A DNA stretch of 64,000 nt, from positions 62,001 to 126,000 of the forward strand of contig NZ_JAAMQZ010000012.1 in assembly GCF_013522825.1 (NCBI RefSeq), given 5' to 3'. Below, one piece after another: positions 54,119 through 63,427 of this stretch (the stretch's first letter is position 1; each line of letters begins with the position of its first letter). This stretch comes from Stutzerimonas stutzeri (GTDB lineage Bacteria > Pseudomonadota > Gammaproteobacteria > Pseudomonadales > Pseudomonadaceae). The position numbers were made by a program, and so were the translations under genes. Below the pieces are notes generated by a model, which did not search any database, was not told the DNA's origin, and saw nothing but the letters and a program-made list of their open reading frames with translations.

Positions 54119-54634
54119 ACGCAGGGAATCAAGCCCCTCCCCTTCCAGGTTTTTACCAATTGAGCGACGAAGCCGCTGTTGATCCTGTGCATTCCCCCCC
54201 CAAACCTAGAACAGCGCTGCCAGCAAACTAACACTTCGGCGACGCCTTCCCCTATTGACCGGAGTCAACAACGAAGAAATGACCTGAGCAACTCAGGGCC
54301 AGACAGAGCGGTTGCGCGAGCAGCCGTAACTATTGTTGCCCATTCCCATCGTCGCCCCCACGTCGATCATTCTCGACACGCCACGCTTGAGGTGCGTGAC
54401 GTCCGACAGCTCAGGACGCCTGTTGCTCGAGGTGTCGGTAATCGCAGCCAAAGAGTGTTGAAGGCCGTGATTTCCAGATTGAATGAGTAGAACATGCACT
54501 GCCGCCCCATCCGGTCACTGCCTCTTCATGCAGCTCATCCCACCTTCGCTAACAGAGCAATTCTGTCGGCGATGCGGGGCAGCAACCACTTTTTCAATAG
54601 ACTCAGTCAGAAGCAAACATCTACGTATCGATAT
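54119..54634. other. non-coding zone with repeat blocks between two AraC genes
   Basis: About 515 bp with no gene that I can support. It carries copy 1 of two diverged direct repeat blocks (54257-54287 and 54294-54325) that recur at 57731 and 57951. Short open frames here look like decayed sequence. Confidence 0.55.
54257..54325 (+). repeat. direct repeat blocks A and B, copy 1
   Basis: Block A (54257-54287) matches 57731-57761 at 29 of 31 positions (starts GACCGGAGTCAA). Block B (54294-54325) matches 57951-57982 with a few changes (contains CAGAGCGG and GAGCAGCC). They are adjacent here but about 190 bp apart in copy 2. Confidence 0.75.
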
Positions 54635-55453
54635 CTAGCAATGATCCTGAATATGCTGCCGGTATCGGTTCGGGGTAGTGCCGGCCCACTCACGAAATGC
54701 CTTCACGAAGTTCGATGCGTCAGTGAAGCCTGCTCGCTCAGCGATGATTGCGATGGGGAGCGCTGTGCCCTGCAGGAGCTGGGCGGCTGTTTCAAACCGC
54801 ACCTCTCGCAGTAGCTGGCGGTAACTACAGTCCAACTCATCCAGGCGGCGATTCAGCGTGCGTGTCGAAAGGTTGAGTCGATGTGCGATTTCACCAACTG
54901 ACGGCGGTGAGTGCAGATCCTTTCGCAGATGAATACGCACCTGCTCTGGTAACGAAAGTGGTGCCCGATTGCGACTCGAGGCCTCTTCGCAGCGTTGAAC
55001 CGCCATCTTGAAACCGGTTAGGCATGCACCTGGCAGGCGTTTATCCAGCAGTGAGCGCGGAATCAGTACCTGGCAGTACTCCTGGCTGAATCTGACATTC
55101 TCTCCGAACAGTTTATGGTACGGGCGAAGGTCATCCGGTGCTGGGTAGTCGAACTCGATTTCCAGTCCCAGATCAGCGACTGGGCGCTCCATCGAGAGAG
55201 AGGTCTGGTTCGCGATCGCCATGAGCCAGGACTCCTGATTGAAGACGTAGCGCTCTTCAAGCGGCACCAGCTTCGAAGCGATGATGGCAAGGTGTTTAGG
55301 CCGCTCTACCAGGCGCATGTCAAAGGCGCTGCCGAGAAGCTTCTGGTGTTTGAGACCGCTCTCGTATGCATGCCGTAAAGACGGCGCAGAGGCATAGAGC
55401 GCGTACCAAAATCCCCGCCGCTGAATCCATCTGCCGAGCTGGGCACAGTGCAA
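54635..55453 (-). pseudogene. AraC-family regulator, 5'-truncated
   Basis: A frame of about 272 residues. The C-terminal AraC domain is complete (IAHRLNLSTRTLNRRLDELD; IAERAGFTDASNFVKAFREW). The N-terminal ligand domain seems to start abruptly near 55405 (FWYALYASAPSLRHAYESGL). The first residues (MHCAQLGRWIQRR) are antisense to the neighbouring SMP-30 remnant, so the original 5' end is lost at a rearrangement junction. Confidence 0.7.
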
Positions 55454-56033
55454 CCTCTGGGCAAAGGAACACTGGCCCTGGATGCCATGACCGACGCCAA
55501 CAGCCGTCCCATCAATTTCTGCAACGATCTGGAGATCAGCCAGGACGGCAAGCGCGTATACATGTCGGAAGAGGCCTCTGGTAAAGCAGTTGTGCTCCGC
55601 ACACCCGGCTATAGCGGCGAAGGCCCGACGCTAACTCTGATTCCTTCACGGCAGCCTGCGACTCCAGCACCCCAGGCTTCCGACAACGGCTATGCCCACC
55701 TGTGCTTCGAAACTGAGGATATGCGAGGCGTTGCTGCTCGTATCGTGGCGTCGGGAGGCTCCATCAGCAGCACGTTCGCCAGCAATGATCGAGCCCCCGT
55801 GCTTTATACCCAGGATCCGGATGGCAACGCCGTTGAGATTCATATCCCTCTGCCTGCGCCACTTACCCCACGGACTATCTACAGAACCCTGGATTCCCTA
55901 GTACGAACAAAGCTCGGATTGGATACTCCCGCCAATGATCGGCTCCGGTTTCTTCACGCCAACCACAACTCGCAGGACTGGGTGCGTGTCGTTGCGTTCT
56001 ACCGAGTGGTTTTCGGTAGCGAGACCGTTGGGG
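55405..56033 (+). pseudogene. SMP-30/strictosidine-synthase-like remnant fused to a VOC protein, 5' part
   Basis: The frame begins without a start codon. It first reads like an SMP-30/strictosidine synthase piece (NSRPINFCNDLEISQDGKRV, then YMSEE). It then switches to a glyoxalase/VOC domain (VLRTPGYSGEGPTL; GYAHLCFETEDMRGVAARI; YTQDPDGNAVEIH). A second VOC module starts (FLHANHNSQDWVRVVAFYRV) and is cut by an IS5-like element at about 56033. It resumes in frame at 57237-57241. The fusion point near YMSEE suggests an internal deletion joined two genes. Confidence 0.75.
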
Positions 56034-57236
56034 GGTACCTCTAAAAACCCGATTCTGACCTGAACACAAGGCGTGAAGAGGTGCCTAGCACAAAGAATAT
56101 GCGGCCAGTACCTATCGCAATCGGCGGAATGCAGGCCGGAGAAACCGGCCTGTTGTCATTTTCACGCCATCTCCAGCAGGCTCGACATCCTTTTCAGATT
56201 GTACACCGCTGATTTGATCGTCAGGCCAAACTGCGCGCGTGCCAATCCGATGCTGCGGATCGTCTTGCCGCCCATCTGCGCCAGACTGGCAAATATGTGT
56301 TCAACCCGAGCCCGTGGGCTGGCGATACGTTTGTTGCGAGCCTTGTCCCGCTCGCCGATGGGCTTGCCGGCTTGTCCTTTGCGCTGAATATGCGGGCGCT
56401 ATCCGTTGAGCTTGAGCCAGTGCTCGCGTGGCTTGTCGTGATAGCCACGATCAGCCCAGAAGTCACGGCTACTGTTCCCTCGATCCAGTACATCGACCAA
56501 GTGAAGTGTGTCGGCCTCGGCGGCATCGCTCACCCGCACGTTGCGGATCAGTTTGTGCCGGCGATCCACACTGACCGACAGCTTGTAGCCGAAGTACGAC
56601 TTGCCATGCTTCTTCGTCCAGCGCGCCTCGACATCCTTTTGTCGGCGCTTGGCCGGCTCCCACTCGATGGGCGCTGCCCGCTGCTTCACGACTTCCTGCT
56701 CTTCAGCCGTGTTGTGCTGAATCGGGGCGCGAACGATGCTGGCATCGATGATCTGCCCTTCGCGTGCGTTGAAGCCATTGAGCTGCAGTTGGCGCTGCAC
56801 TTCATCAAAAATCAGATGCTCGACCTTGGCCTGAACGAGCCGCTCACGAAAATTCCAGATCGTATTGCGATCCGGCACGCGTGCGGTGTTCTTCTGCCCG
56901 GCAAAGCGCTGAAAGCTCATGCGGTCGAGTAGTTGAAACTCCATCTGTTCGTCGGACAGGTTGAACAACTGCTGCAAGACCAGCAGGCGCGTCATGAGCT
57001 CTGTCGGGTACGGAGGCCTGCCACCTTTAGCGCGACTCGGGCGAGGAACCCAGCGGTCGATCTCCTCAGCCATGAGGCGGAAGTCGACATGCTTGTTCAG
57101 CAGGGCCAGCGGATCGCCCAAGCTGTCGAGTTTCGCTTCACGTTCCTGGTCGGCAAATAGGCTTAGCATGGGCTAGCTGTCCTGGGGGGCGGGGGCTCAG
57201 ATTTTAATGGGAACAGCCGGTTTTTGGAGGTTCCCT
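56034..57236. mobile_element. IS5-family-like insertion sequence
   Basis: About 1.2 kb with inverted ends GGTACCTCTAAAAACC (56034-56049) and the complement of GGAACCTCCAAAAACC (57219-57234). It is flanked by GGGG on both sides, a likely 4-bp target duplication. Exact ends are uncertain because of the G run. It carries one transposase gene on the minus strand, broken by TAG. The element interrupts a VOC gene that is in frame when the insert is removed. Confidence 0.85.
56162..57169 (-). pseudogene. IS5-type transposase with one in-frame amber codon
   Basis: A DDE transposase frame from ATG 57169: MLSLFADQEREAKLDSLGDP, GGRPPYPTELMTRLLVLQQL, DASIVRAPIQHNT and FWADRGYHDKPREHWLKLNG. TAG at 56401-56399 follows. 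The same frame continues RPHIQRKGQAGKPIGERDKA to a TGA at 56164-56162, including VEHIFASLAQMGGKTIRSIG. Relatives commonly have Tyr at the stop position. The element is probably immobile unless the codon is read through. Confidence 0.82.
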
Positions 57237-57566
57237 GGGGCCGAGCGCAACTACGAAGGTGGCTTCATATTCGAACTAACTGGGATCGATGGCGTGGCAG
57301 TGCGCGGCAGGCATATCGCACTGCCCGGCTATAGCTCAGGTGGGCCAACACTCGAGGCGTTCATCTATAATCGGGCCACCAGGAATATGCCGCTTTCGTT
57401 CTCCGACTCCGGAGTTGTGGCCATCGGCTTCGACACCCAGAGCATCGAAAAAACCGTATCCCGTATGACTGCAGCGGGAGGTGGCCAAATCAGCAGAACC
57501 GGCCAAACAGCCATTACCCAGGATCCGTACGGCAACCTCATACAGCTTCGTCAGGCAACCCCGTGA
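57237..57566 (+). pseudogene. VOC protein 3' part after the IS insertion
   Basis: It continues the VOC frame (GAERNYEGGFIFELTGIDGV; HIALPGYSSGGPTLEAFIYN; DSGVVAIGFDTQSIEKTVSR; QDPYGNLIQLRQATP). Joined to the upstream part it restores the sequence ETVGAERNYEG. VOC proteins are metal-dependent isomerases, lyases or dioxygenases. The original tandem-VOC enzyme probably belonged to a catabolic locus now lost. Confidence 0.8.
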
Positions 57567-57600
57567 CATTGCTTGGGATAGACCCTTTGGTGAGATCGTG

Positions 57601-57665
57601 ATGGTTACAGATCAGGACAAGACAGCCATGGCCACCGGATCAGGCTCCGGTATCGGTAAGGCGGT
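57601..57665 (+). pseudogene. SDR N-terminal stub
   Basis: Reading from ATG 57601, MVTDQDKTAMATGSGSGIG followed by KAV resembles the first nucleotide-binding strand of an SDR (TGxxxGIG). The rest of the gene is absent. Confidence 0.5.
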
Positions 57666-57730
57666 GAACCAGCGCACGCCCTCGAAGAATGTCGCCAGAA
57701 AACAACACGCCGGCGACACCGCCCCACAGC

Positions 57731-57982
57731 GACCGGAGTCAATAACGAAGAAATGGCCTGAAATCCTCCAGGATGGTGCCCGCGGACAATCAAGAGGTGT
57801 CCCAGGACATTGCTAGGGGAAAGTAGCGAACCGACAATCCCCACACACATGCAATGGGCAACTGCTGCGCTGGCCGCTCTGGCACGGGCTTCGGCGAACG
57901 CCATACGGCCCCCTACATTGAGGCGATGCACACCTGAGCGCCTAACCAATCAGGCCAGGACAGAGCGGCTGCACGAGCAGCC
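57731..57982 (+). repeat. direct repeat blocks A and B, copy 2
   Basis: Blocks at 57731-57761 and 57951-57982 correspond to the adjacent blocks at 54257-54325, with about 190 bp of unrelated sequence between them here. Confidence 0.75.
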
Positions 57983-58143
57983 AGCAACTGTGCATTCCCC
58001 CACTATCGTAATGCCACCTCAATTGCCCGGACGGGAAAGTCTGATCATCAGCGATCTGCACATGGGCCTCCCCCAGAGGTTCCGCATGGGGCACGTAGCC
58101 CATACCCTTCAGTAGCAGATCGCCGTAAGGAGACAGTGACAAC

Positions 58144-59217
58144 ATGGCTGTAGAAAAACAGAAGCTGGTCAAGACATTCATCGCCGCGGCCATTCTGGCC
58201 GGCGCGGCAGCCATTCTGTGGCTGGAATTTCGCCCGAGCGGGCTGGGCGAGGGCTTCGCCAGCGCCAACGGGCGTATCGAGGCCACAGAGGTGGATGTCG
58301 CCAGCAAGCTGGCCGGACGGCTTCTGGACATCCTCGTCGACGAGGGGGATTTCGTCGAATCCGGACAGACCCTGGCCCGCATGGACACCCTAGTGCTCGA
58401 AGCGCAGTTGAGCCAGGCGCAGGCTGGGGTGCGCAAGGCGCAGAACGCTATTCGCACCGCCAATTCCCAGGTGACGCTACGCATCAGCGAGAAGGCCACC
58501 GCCGAAGCGATAGTCCATCAGCGTCAGGCCGAACTGATCGCCGCCGAGAAGCGCCATCAGCGCACGGAAACGCTGGTGGCGCGCAACGCCATGGCCCGCC
58601 AGCAACTGGATGACGACCGCGCCGCCTACCACAGCGCCCAGGCGGCCCTCAGCGCGGCTCGATCCCAGGTTTTGTCAGCCCAGGCCGGTATCGAGTCCGC
58701 GCAATCGCAGGTCATCGAAGCCGAATCAGCCCTGGAAGCGGAGCAGGCCAACGTCGAGCACCTGCAAGCCGATATAGAGGACAGCCAGCTCAAGGCACCC
58801 CGCTCCGGCCGGGTGCAATACCGCATCAGCCAACCCGGCGAAGTGCTGGCTGCCGGCGGCAAGATCCTCAACCTGGTCGATCTCAACGACGTCTACATGA
58901 ACGTTTTCCTGCCCGCCCAACAGGCCGGGCGCGTCGCCCTCGGTTCGGACGTGCGGCTGATCCTGGATGCCGCCCCACAGTTCGTGATCCCCGCCAAGGT
59001 CACCTTCGTCGCCAGCGTCGCGCAGTTCACGCCGAAGACTGTGGAAACCGCCAGCGAGCGTGAAAAGCTGATGTTCCGGGTCAAGGCGCGTATCAATCCG
59101 CAACTGCTCAAGGATCACCTCGAGCAAGTCAAGACCGGCGTGCCCGGCATGGCCTACCTGAAGCTCGACGACGCCGTCGAGTGGCCCGCAGAACTGCACA
59201 TCCGGATCGAACCATGA
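58144..59217 (+). CDS. HlyD-family membrane fusion protein (YhiI-like)
   Basis: A 357-residue periplasmic adaptor with one N-terminal membrane anchor ([19 protein letters not shown]). The first lipoyl half is [20 protein letters not shown], followed by a long coiled coil of Ala/Gln-rich heptads (about residues 85-210), the second lipoyl half ([20 protein letters not shown]) and a beta-barrel. It connects the RbbA-YhhJ ABC exporter to an outer-membrane channel, probably TolC-like. The stop overlaps the next ATG by 4 bp. Confidence 0.9.
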   Translation: MAVEKQKLVKTFIAAAILAGAAAILWLEFRPSGLGEGFASANGRIEATEVDVASKLAGRLLDILVDEGDFVESGQTLARMDTLVLEAQLSQAQAGVRKAQNAIRTANSQVTLRISEKATAEAIVHQRQAELIAAEKRHQRTETLVARNAMARQQLDDDRAAYHSAQAALSAARSQVLSAQAGIESAQSQVIEAESALEAEQANVEHLQADIEDSQLKAPRSGRVQYRISQPGEVLAAGGKILNLVDLNDVYMNVFLPAQQAGRVALGSDVRLILDAAPQFVIPAKVTFVASVAQFTPKTVETASEREKLMFRVKARINPQLLKDHLEQVKTGVPGMAYLKLDDAVEWPAELHIRIEP

Positions 59218-61949
59218 CGGCACACACAGCCACGGTGGCACGACTGCAAGGCGTTGGCCTGCATTACGGCGCGACGACCGCGGTGGATGACGTCACCCTC
59301 GACATCCCCGCCAATCGCATGATCGGCCTGATCGGCCCGGATGGGGTTGGCAAGTCCAGCCTGCTGGCACTGATTGCCGGTGCGCGGCGGATGCAGGACG
59401 GCGCGATCCAGGTGCTTGACGGCGACATGGCCGAGCCGGCCCATCGCCGCAAGGTCTGCCCACGCATCGCCTACATGCCCCAGGGGCTGGGCAAGAACCT
59501 CTACCCCACGCTGACCGTGTTCGAAAATCTCGATTTCTTCGGCCGTCTGTTCGGCCAGGATGCCGAGGAACGCAAGGCGCGGATCGCTGACCTGACTCGC
59601 AGCACGGGGCTGGCGCCCTTCACCGAGCGCCCGGCCGGCAAGCTCTCCGGCGGCATGAAGCAAAAACTGGGACTGTGCTGCGCATTGATCCACGACCCCG
59701 ACCTGCTGATCCTCGACGAGCCCACCACTGGCGTCGATCCGCTGGCACGCAGCCAGTTCTGGGATCTGATCGAACGCATCCGCCAGCGCCGCCCAGGCAT
59801 GAGCGTGATCGTCGCCACCGCCTATATGGACGAGGCGCAGAACTTCGACTGGCTGGTGGCCATGGACGACGGCAAGGTGCTGGCCACCGGCACACCACAG
59901 GAACTGCTGGGGCGCACCGGCAGCGACAGCCTGGAGGAGGCCTTCATCGCCCTGCTGCCGGAAGAGAAGCGCCGCGGCCACCATGCACTGGTCATCCCGC
60001 CACGCCAGGTCGCCAGTGACAAGGACGCGATCGCCATCGAGGCACGCGGCCTGACCTGCCGCTTTGGCGATTTCGTCGCCGTCGACCATGTGGATTTCCG
60101 CATCGAGCGCGGAGAGATCTTCGGTTTCCTAGGCTCCAATGGCTGTGGCAAATCCACCACTATGAAGATGCTCACCGGCCTGCAACCAGCCAGCGAGGGC
60201 TCTTGCGCGCTGTTCGGCCAGCCGGTCGACTCCCGCGACATAGATACCCGCCGACGGGTCGGCTACATGTCGCAGGCGTTCTCGCTGTACAGCGAACTGA
60301 CGGTGCAGCAGAACCTCGAGATGCATGCTCGTCTGTTCCATGTCCCTGAACGGCAACGCCGAGGCCGCGTCCAGGAAATGCTTGAACACTTCGATCTGCT
60401 GGGCGTCGCCGAACAGTTGCCGACCGACCTGCCTCTGGGCGTGCGCCAGCGTCTGTCGCTGGCGGTAGCGGTGATACACAAACCGGAAATTCTGATTCTC
60501 GACGAACCCACCTCGGGGGTCGACCCGATCGCCCGCGACGGCTTCTGGGCGCTGCTGGTAAAACTGTCGCGCGAAGATGGCGTGACCATCTTCATCTCCA
60601 CCCACTTCATGAACGAGGCGCTGCGTTGCGACCGGATGTCAATGATGCACGCCGGTCGGGTGCTGGACAGCGACACGCCGCAGGCACTGATGGAAAAGCG
60701 TGGTCTGCCGACGCTGGAGCAGACCTTTATCGCCTACCTGCAGGACGCCGCCGAAGACGCCCAGGCCGAACCGGACACTCCGCCCCCCGCGCCGGCGGCC
60801 GGATCCGGAACCAACCACCAGGCACGCTTCAGCCTGCGTCGCCTGTACAGCTACGCCCAGCGCGAATCCATGGAGCTGCGCCGCGACCCGATCCGCGCCA
60901 CCCTGGCACTGGTCGGCACGGTGTTGCTGATGTTCATCATGGGTTATGGCATCAGCATGGATGTGGAAGACCTGAGCTATGCAGTGCTTGATCGCGACCA
61001 GACCACCACCAGCGCAGCCTATACCGAGAACATCGCGGGCTCGCGCTATTTCGTGGAAAAGGTGCCATTGCGCGATTACGACGAACTCGACCAGCGCATG
61101 CGCACCGGCGATATCAGCCTGGCGGTGGAAATCCCCCCGGGCTTCGGCCGTGACCTCAAGCGCGGCGACGCGCCTCAGATCGGCTTCTGGGTCGATGCAG
61201 CCATGCCGACCCGCGCCAACACGATCAAAGGCTACGTGCAGGGGATTCACCAGAGCTACCTGCAGGAGCTCGCCCAGCAGACCACGGGCAATATGGCGAG
61301 TGCACCGTACGAGGTCGCCCTGCGTTACCGCTACAACCCTGACGTGAAGAGCCTACCGGCCATGGTGCCGGCGGTCATCCCGATCCTGCTGATGCTGATC
61401 CCGGCGATGCTAACCGCACTCGGCGTGGTGCGCGAGAAGGAGCTCGGCTCGATCACCAATTTCTACGTCACGCCGGTCACTCGCGTGGAATTCCTGCTCG
61501 GCAAACAGCTGCCCTACATCGCCTTGGGCATGGTCAACTTCTTCATGCTGGTGGCCCTCTCAGTGCTGGTATTCGATGTACCAGTCAAGGGCAGCATGCT
61601 ATCGCTGACCATCGGCGCGTTGCTCTATGTGATTTGCGCCACTGGCCTGGGCCTGTTGATCTCGGCGGCCCTCAACAGTCAGATCGCCGCCATCTTCGGA
61701 ACCGCCATCGCCACCCTGGTACCCGCCACCCAGTTCTCGGGGCTGACCCACCCGGTATCGGCCATGGAAGGAGCCAGCGCCCTGATCGGTAACATCTATC
61801 CGACCAGCCATTTCCTGACCATCAGCCGTGGCGTGTTCTCCAAAGCTCTCGGCCTTCCCGATCTGTACAGCTATTTCATCCCTCTGCTGCTGACCATCCC
61901 CGTGCTGACCCTACTCAGCATCGCCGGCCTGAAGAAGCAGGAGAAGTGA
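59214..61949 (+). CDS. rbbA: ABC transporter with two ATPase domains and ABC-2 permease (RbbA family)
   Basis: A 911-residue fusion started at ATG 59214. ATPase 1 has Walker [10 protein letters not shown], signature [10 protein letters not shown] and Walker [14 protein letters not shown]. ATPase 2 has [10 protein letters not shown] and [13 protein letters not shown], but its signature is degenerate ([10 protein letters not shown]). The C-terminal half is an ABC-2 permease with several membrane helices ([35 protein letters not shown]). The length equals that of the RbbA/YhiH family. With HlyD and YhhJ neighbours an efflux role is likely; a ribosome-associated role is reported for E. coli RbbA. 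Confidence 0.9.
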   Translation: MTAHTATVARLQGVGLHYGATTAVDDVTLDIPANRMIGLIGPDGVGKSSLLALIAGARRMQDGAIQVLDGDMAEPAHRRKVCPRIAYMPQGLGKNLYPTLTVFENLDFFGRLFGQDAEERKARIADLTRSTGLAPFTERPAGKLSGGMKQKLGLCCALIHDPDLLILDEPTTGVDPLARSQFWDLIERIRQRRPGMSVIVATAYMDEAQNFDWLVAMDDGKVLATGTPQELLGRTGSDSLEEAFIALLPEEKRRGHHALVIPPRQVASDKDAIAIEARGLTCRFGDFVAVDHVDFRIERGEIFGFLGSNGCGKSTTMKMLTGLQPASEGSCALFGQPVDSRDIDTRRRVGYMSQAFSLYSELTVQQNLEMHARLFHVPERQRRGRVQEMLEHFDLLGVAEQLPTDLPLGVRQRLSLAVAVIHKPEILILDEPTSGVDPIARDGFWALLVKLSREDGVTIFISTHFMNEALRCDRMSMMHAGRVLDSDTPQALMEKRGLPTLEQTFIAYLQDAAEDAQAEPDTPPPAPAAGSGTNHQARFSLRRLYSYAQRESMELRRDPIRATLALVGTVLLMFIMGYGISMDVEDLSYAVLDRDQTTTSAAYTENIAGSRYFVEKVPLRDYDELDQRMRTGDISLAVEIPPGFGRDLKRGDAPQIGFWVDAAMPTRANTIKGYVQGIHQSYLQELAQQTTGNMASAPYEVALRYRYNPDVKSLPAMVPAVIPILLMLIPAMLTALGVVREKELGSITNFYVTPVTRVEFLLGKQLPYIALGMVNFFMLVALSVLVFDVPVKGSMLSLTIGALLYVICATGLGLLISAALNSQIAAIFGTAIATLVPATQFSGLTHPVSAMEGASALIGNIYPTSHFLTISRGVFSKALGLPDLYSYFIPLLLTIPVLTLLSIAGLKKQEK

Positions 61950-61951
61950 AC

Positions 61952-63067
61952 ATGCGCAAACTGGGCAACATCCTGCAACTGGGGATCAAGGAACTGCGCA
62001 GCCTGTGCCGCGACCCAGCCATGCTCCTGCTGATCGCCTATTCCTTCACCCTGAGCATCTACTCCCAAGCCACCAGTATTCCGGAAACGCCCTTCCACGC
62101 CACCATAGCTGTGGTCGACGAAGATCGCTCCCAGGTGACCAACCGCATCATCGGCGCCTTTCAGCAACCCTACTTCCTCACACCACGCTACATCAGCATC
62201 AGCGAGATGGACGATGGCATGGACACCGGGCTCTATACCTTCACTCTGAACATACCGCCAAACTTCCAACGGGATCTGCTCGCAGGGCGCAAGCCGGTCA
62301 TTCAATTGAACGTCGACGCCACCCAGATCAGCCAAGCCTTCAGTGGTGCCGGGCACATCCAGCAGATCATCGGCGACGAGGTCGGCGAGTTCCTCAACCG
62401 TTACCGAGGCGTCAGCAGCCCCCCCGTGGAATCTGTCGTGCACATGGCCTACAACCCGAACCTGGTGCAGTCCTGGTTCGGCTCCATCAACGCCATCATC
62501 AGCCAGATAACCATGCTGTCGATCATCCTCACCGGCGCCGCACTGATCCGCGAACGTGAGCATGGCACCATCGAACACCTGCTGGTGATGCCGGTCACGG
62601 CCTTTGAAATCATGTCTGCAAAGGTCTGGTCGATGGGCATCGTGGTACTGCTGGCGACCACTCTCTCCCTGCGTTTCATCATACAAGGCTGGTTGGCGGT
62701 GCCGATCCCGGGCTCCACCCTGCTATTTCTCTGCGGAGTCGCCCTGCACCTGTTCGCCACCACCTCGATGGGTATCTTCCTCGGTACCCTGGCCCGGTCA
62801 ATGCCGCAACTCGGCCTGCTGATCATCCTCGTGCTGCTGCCACTGCAAATCCTCTCGGGCGGTATGACACCGCGCGAAAGCATGCCAGAAGCGGTGCAAC
62901 ACATCATGCTGATCGCCCCCACCACGCACTTCGTCGAACTGGCCCAGTCCATCCTGTTCCGCGGAGCCGGCACCTCCGTGGTTTGGCCGCAATTGCTGGC
63001 CCTGGCAGTGATCGGTACGGCGTTCTTCCTCGGCGCGCTGTCTCGATTGCGCAAATCGCTACGTTAG
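61952..63067 (+). CDS. yhhJ: ABC-2 type permease (YhhJ-like)
   Basis: A 371-residue permease started at ATG 61952 with AGGAGAA upstream; a GTG 6 bp earlier is less likely. One N-terminal membrane segment precedes a large external domain (to about residue 170). Five membrane segments follow, with the ABC-2 motif ALIREREHGTIEHLLVMPVT. It forms the second permease half with RbbA. It is the last of three tightly linked genes. Confidence 0.9.
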   Translation: MRKLGNILQLGIKELRSLCRDPAMLLLIAYSFTLSIYSQATSIPETPFHATIAVVDEDRSQVTNRIIGAFQQPYFLTPRYISISEMDDGMDTGLYTFTLNIPPNFQRDLLAGRKPVIQLNVDATQISQAFSGAGHIQQIIGDEVGEFLNRYRGVSSPPVESVVHMAYNPNLVQSWFGSINAIISQITMLSIILTGAALIREREHGTIEHLLVMPVTAFEIMSAKVWSMGIVVLLATTLSLRFIIQGWLAVPIPGSTLLFLCGVALHLFATTSMGIFLGTLARSMPQLGLLIILVLLPLQILSGGMTPRESMPEAVQHIMLIAPTTHFVELAQSILFRGAGTSVVWPQLLALAVIGTAFFLGALSRLRKSLR

Positions 63068-63110
63068 TAGCACCCCCTCCCTGCAACCTTGCCCTGAACG
63101 GAGCATCGAC

Positions 63111-63326
63111 ATGAAAAAAACCTTCCTAACAAGCGTATTCCTGACTCTCGGCCTACTGGCCGGCTGCTCGACGCCGTCGCTGATCGTGCTCAACGACGGC
63201 CGGGAAATCCAAACCCTAGACACCCCTGATTACGACGCCAAGAGCGGTTTCTACGAATTTGAGCAACTGGATGGCAAACGCCAGCGCCTGAACAAGGATC
63301 AGGTGCGTACCATCCAGGAGCTGTAA
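63111..63326 (+). CDS. YgdI/YgdR-family small lipoprotein (DUF903)
   Basis: A 71-residue lipoprotein: signal MKKTFLTSVFLTLGLLAGCS (lipobox LAGC), followed by the DUF903 SH3-like fold LIVLNDGREIQTLDTPDYD, then YEFEQLDGKRQRLNKDQV. The function is poorly known; it is envelope associated. It follows yhhJ by 43 bp and may be independent. A GC-rich imperfect hairpin lies after the stop, without a T tract. Confidence 0.88.
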   Translation: MKKTFLTSVFLTLGLLAGCSTPSLIVLNDGREIQTLDTPDYDAKSGFYEFEQLDGKRQRLNKDQVRTIQEL

Positions 63327-63427
63327 CCCGAGCGAACCTCGCGGCAGGGCCGAAGCCCCGCCGGCGAGGTGATATTTCGCATCGCTCCCCATTAGAATCG
63401 CCATCCACCCTTGCCTTGAGAATCTTC

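Larger units (their letters stand above)
57567..58143. other. decayed zone with SDR stub and repeat copy 2
   Basis: About 577 bp without an intact gene. It holds an SDR N-terminal stub (57601-57665) and repeat blocks A (57731-57761) and B (57951-57982). The remaining short open frames show no recognisable family. Confidence 0.55.

Noticed and set aside
54179..54499. Overlapping short frames on both strands (103 and 68 codons)
   Set aside because: No ribosome site, no recognisable family, and they lie in a repeat-bearing decayed stretch.
5020..56401. Reassignment of TAG as a sense codon
   Set aside because: TAG ends several intact genes here (DUF35 at 26090-26092, folE, the TetR gene at 41636), so two internal TAGs are better explained by mutation or error.
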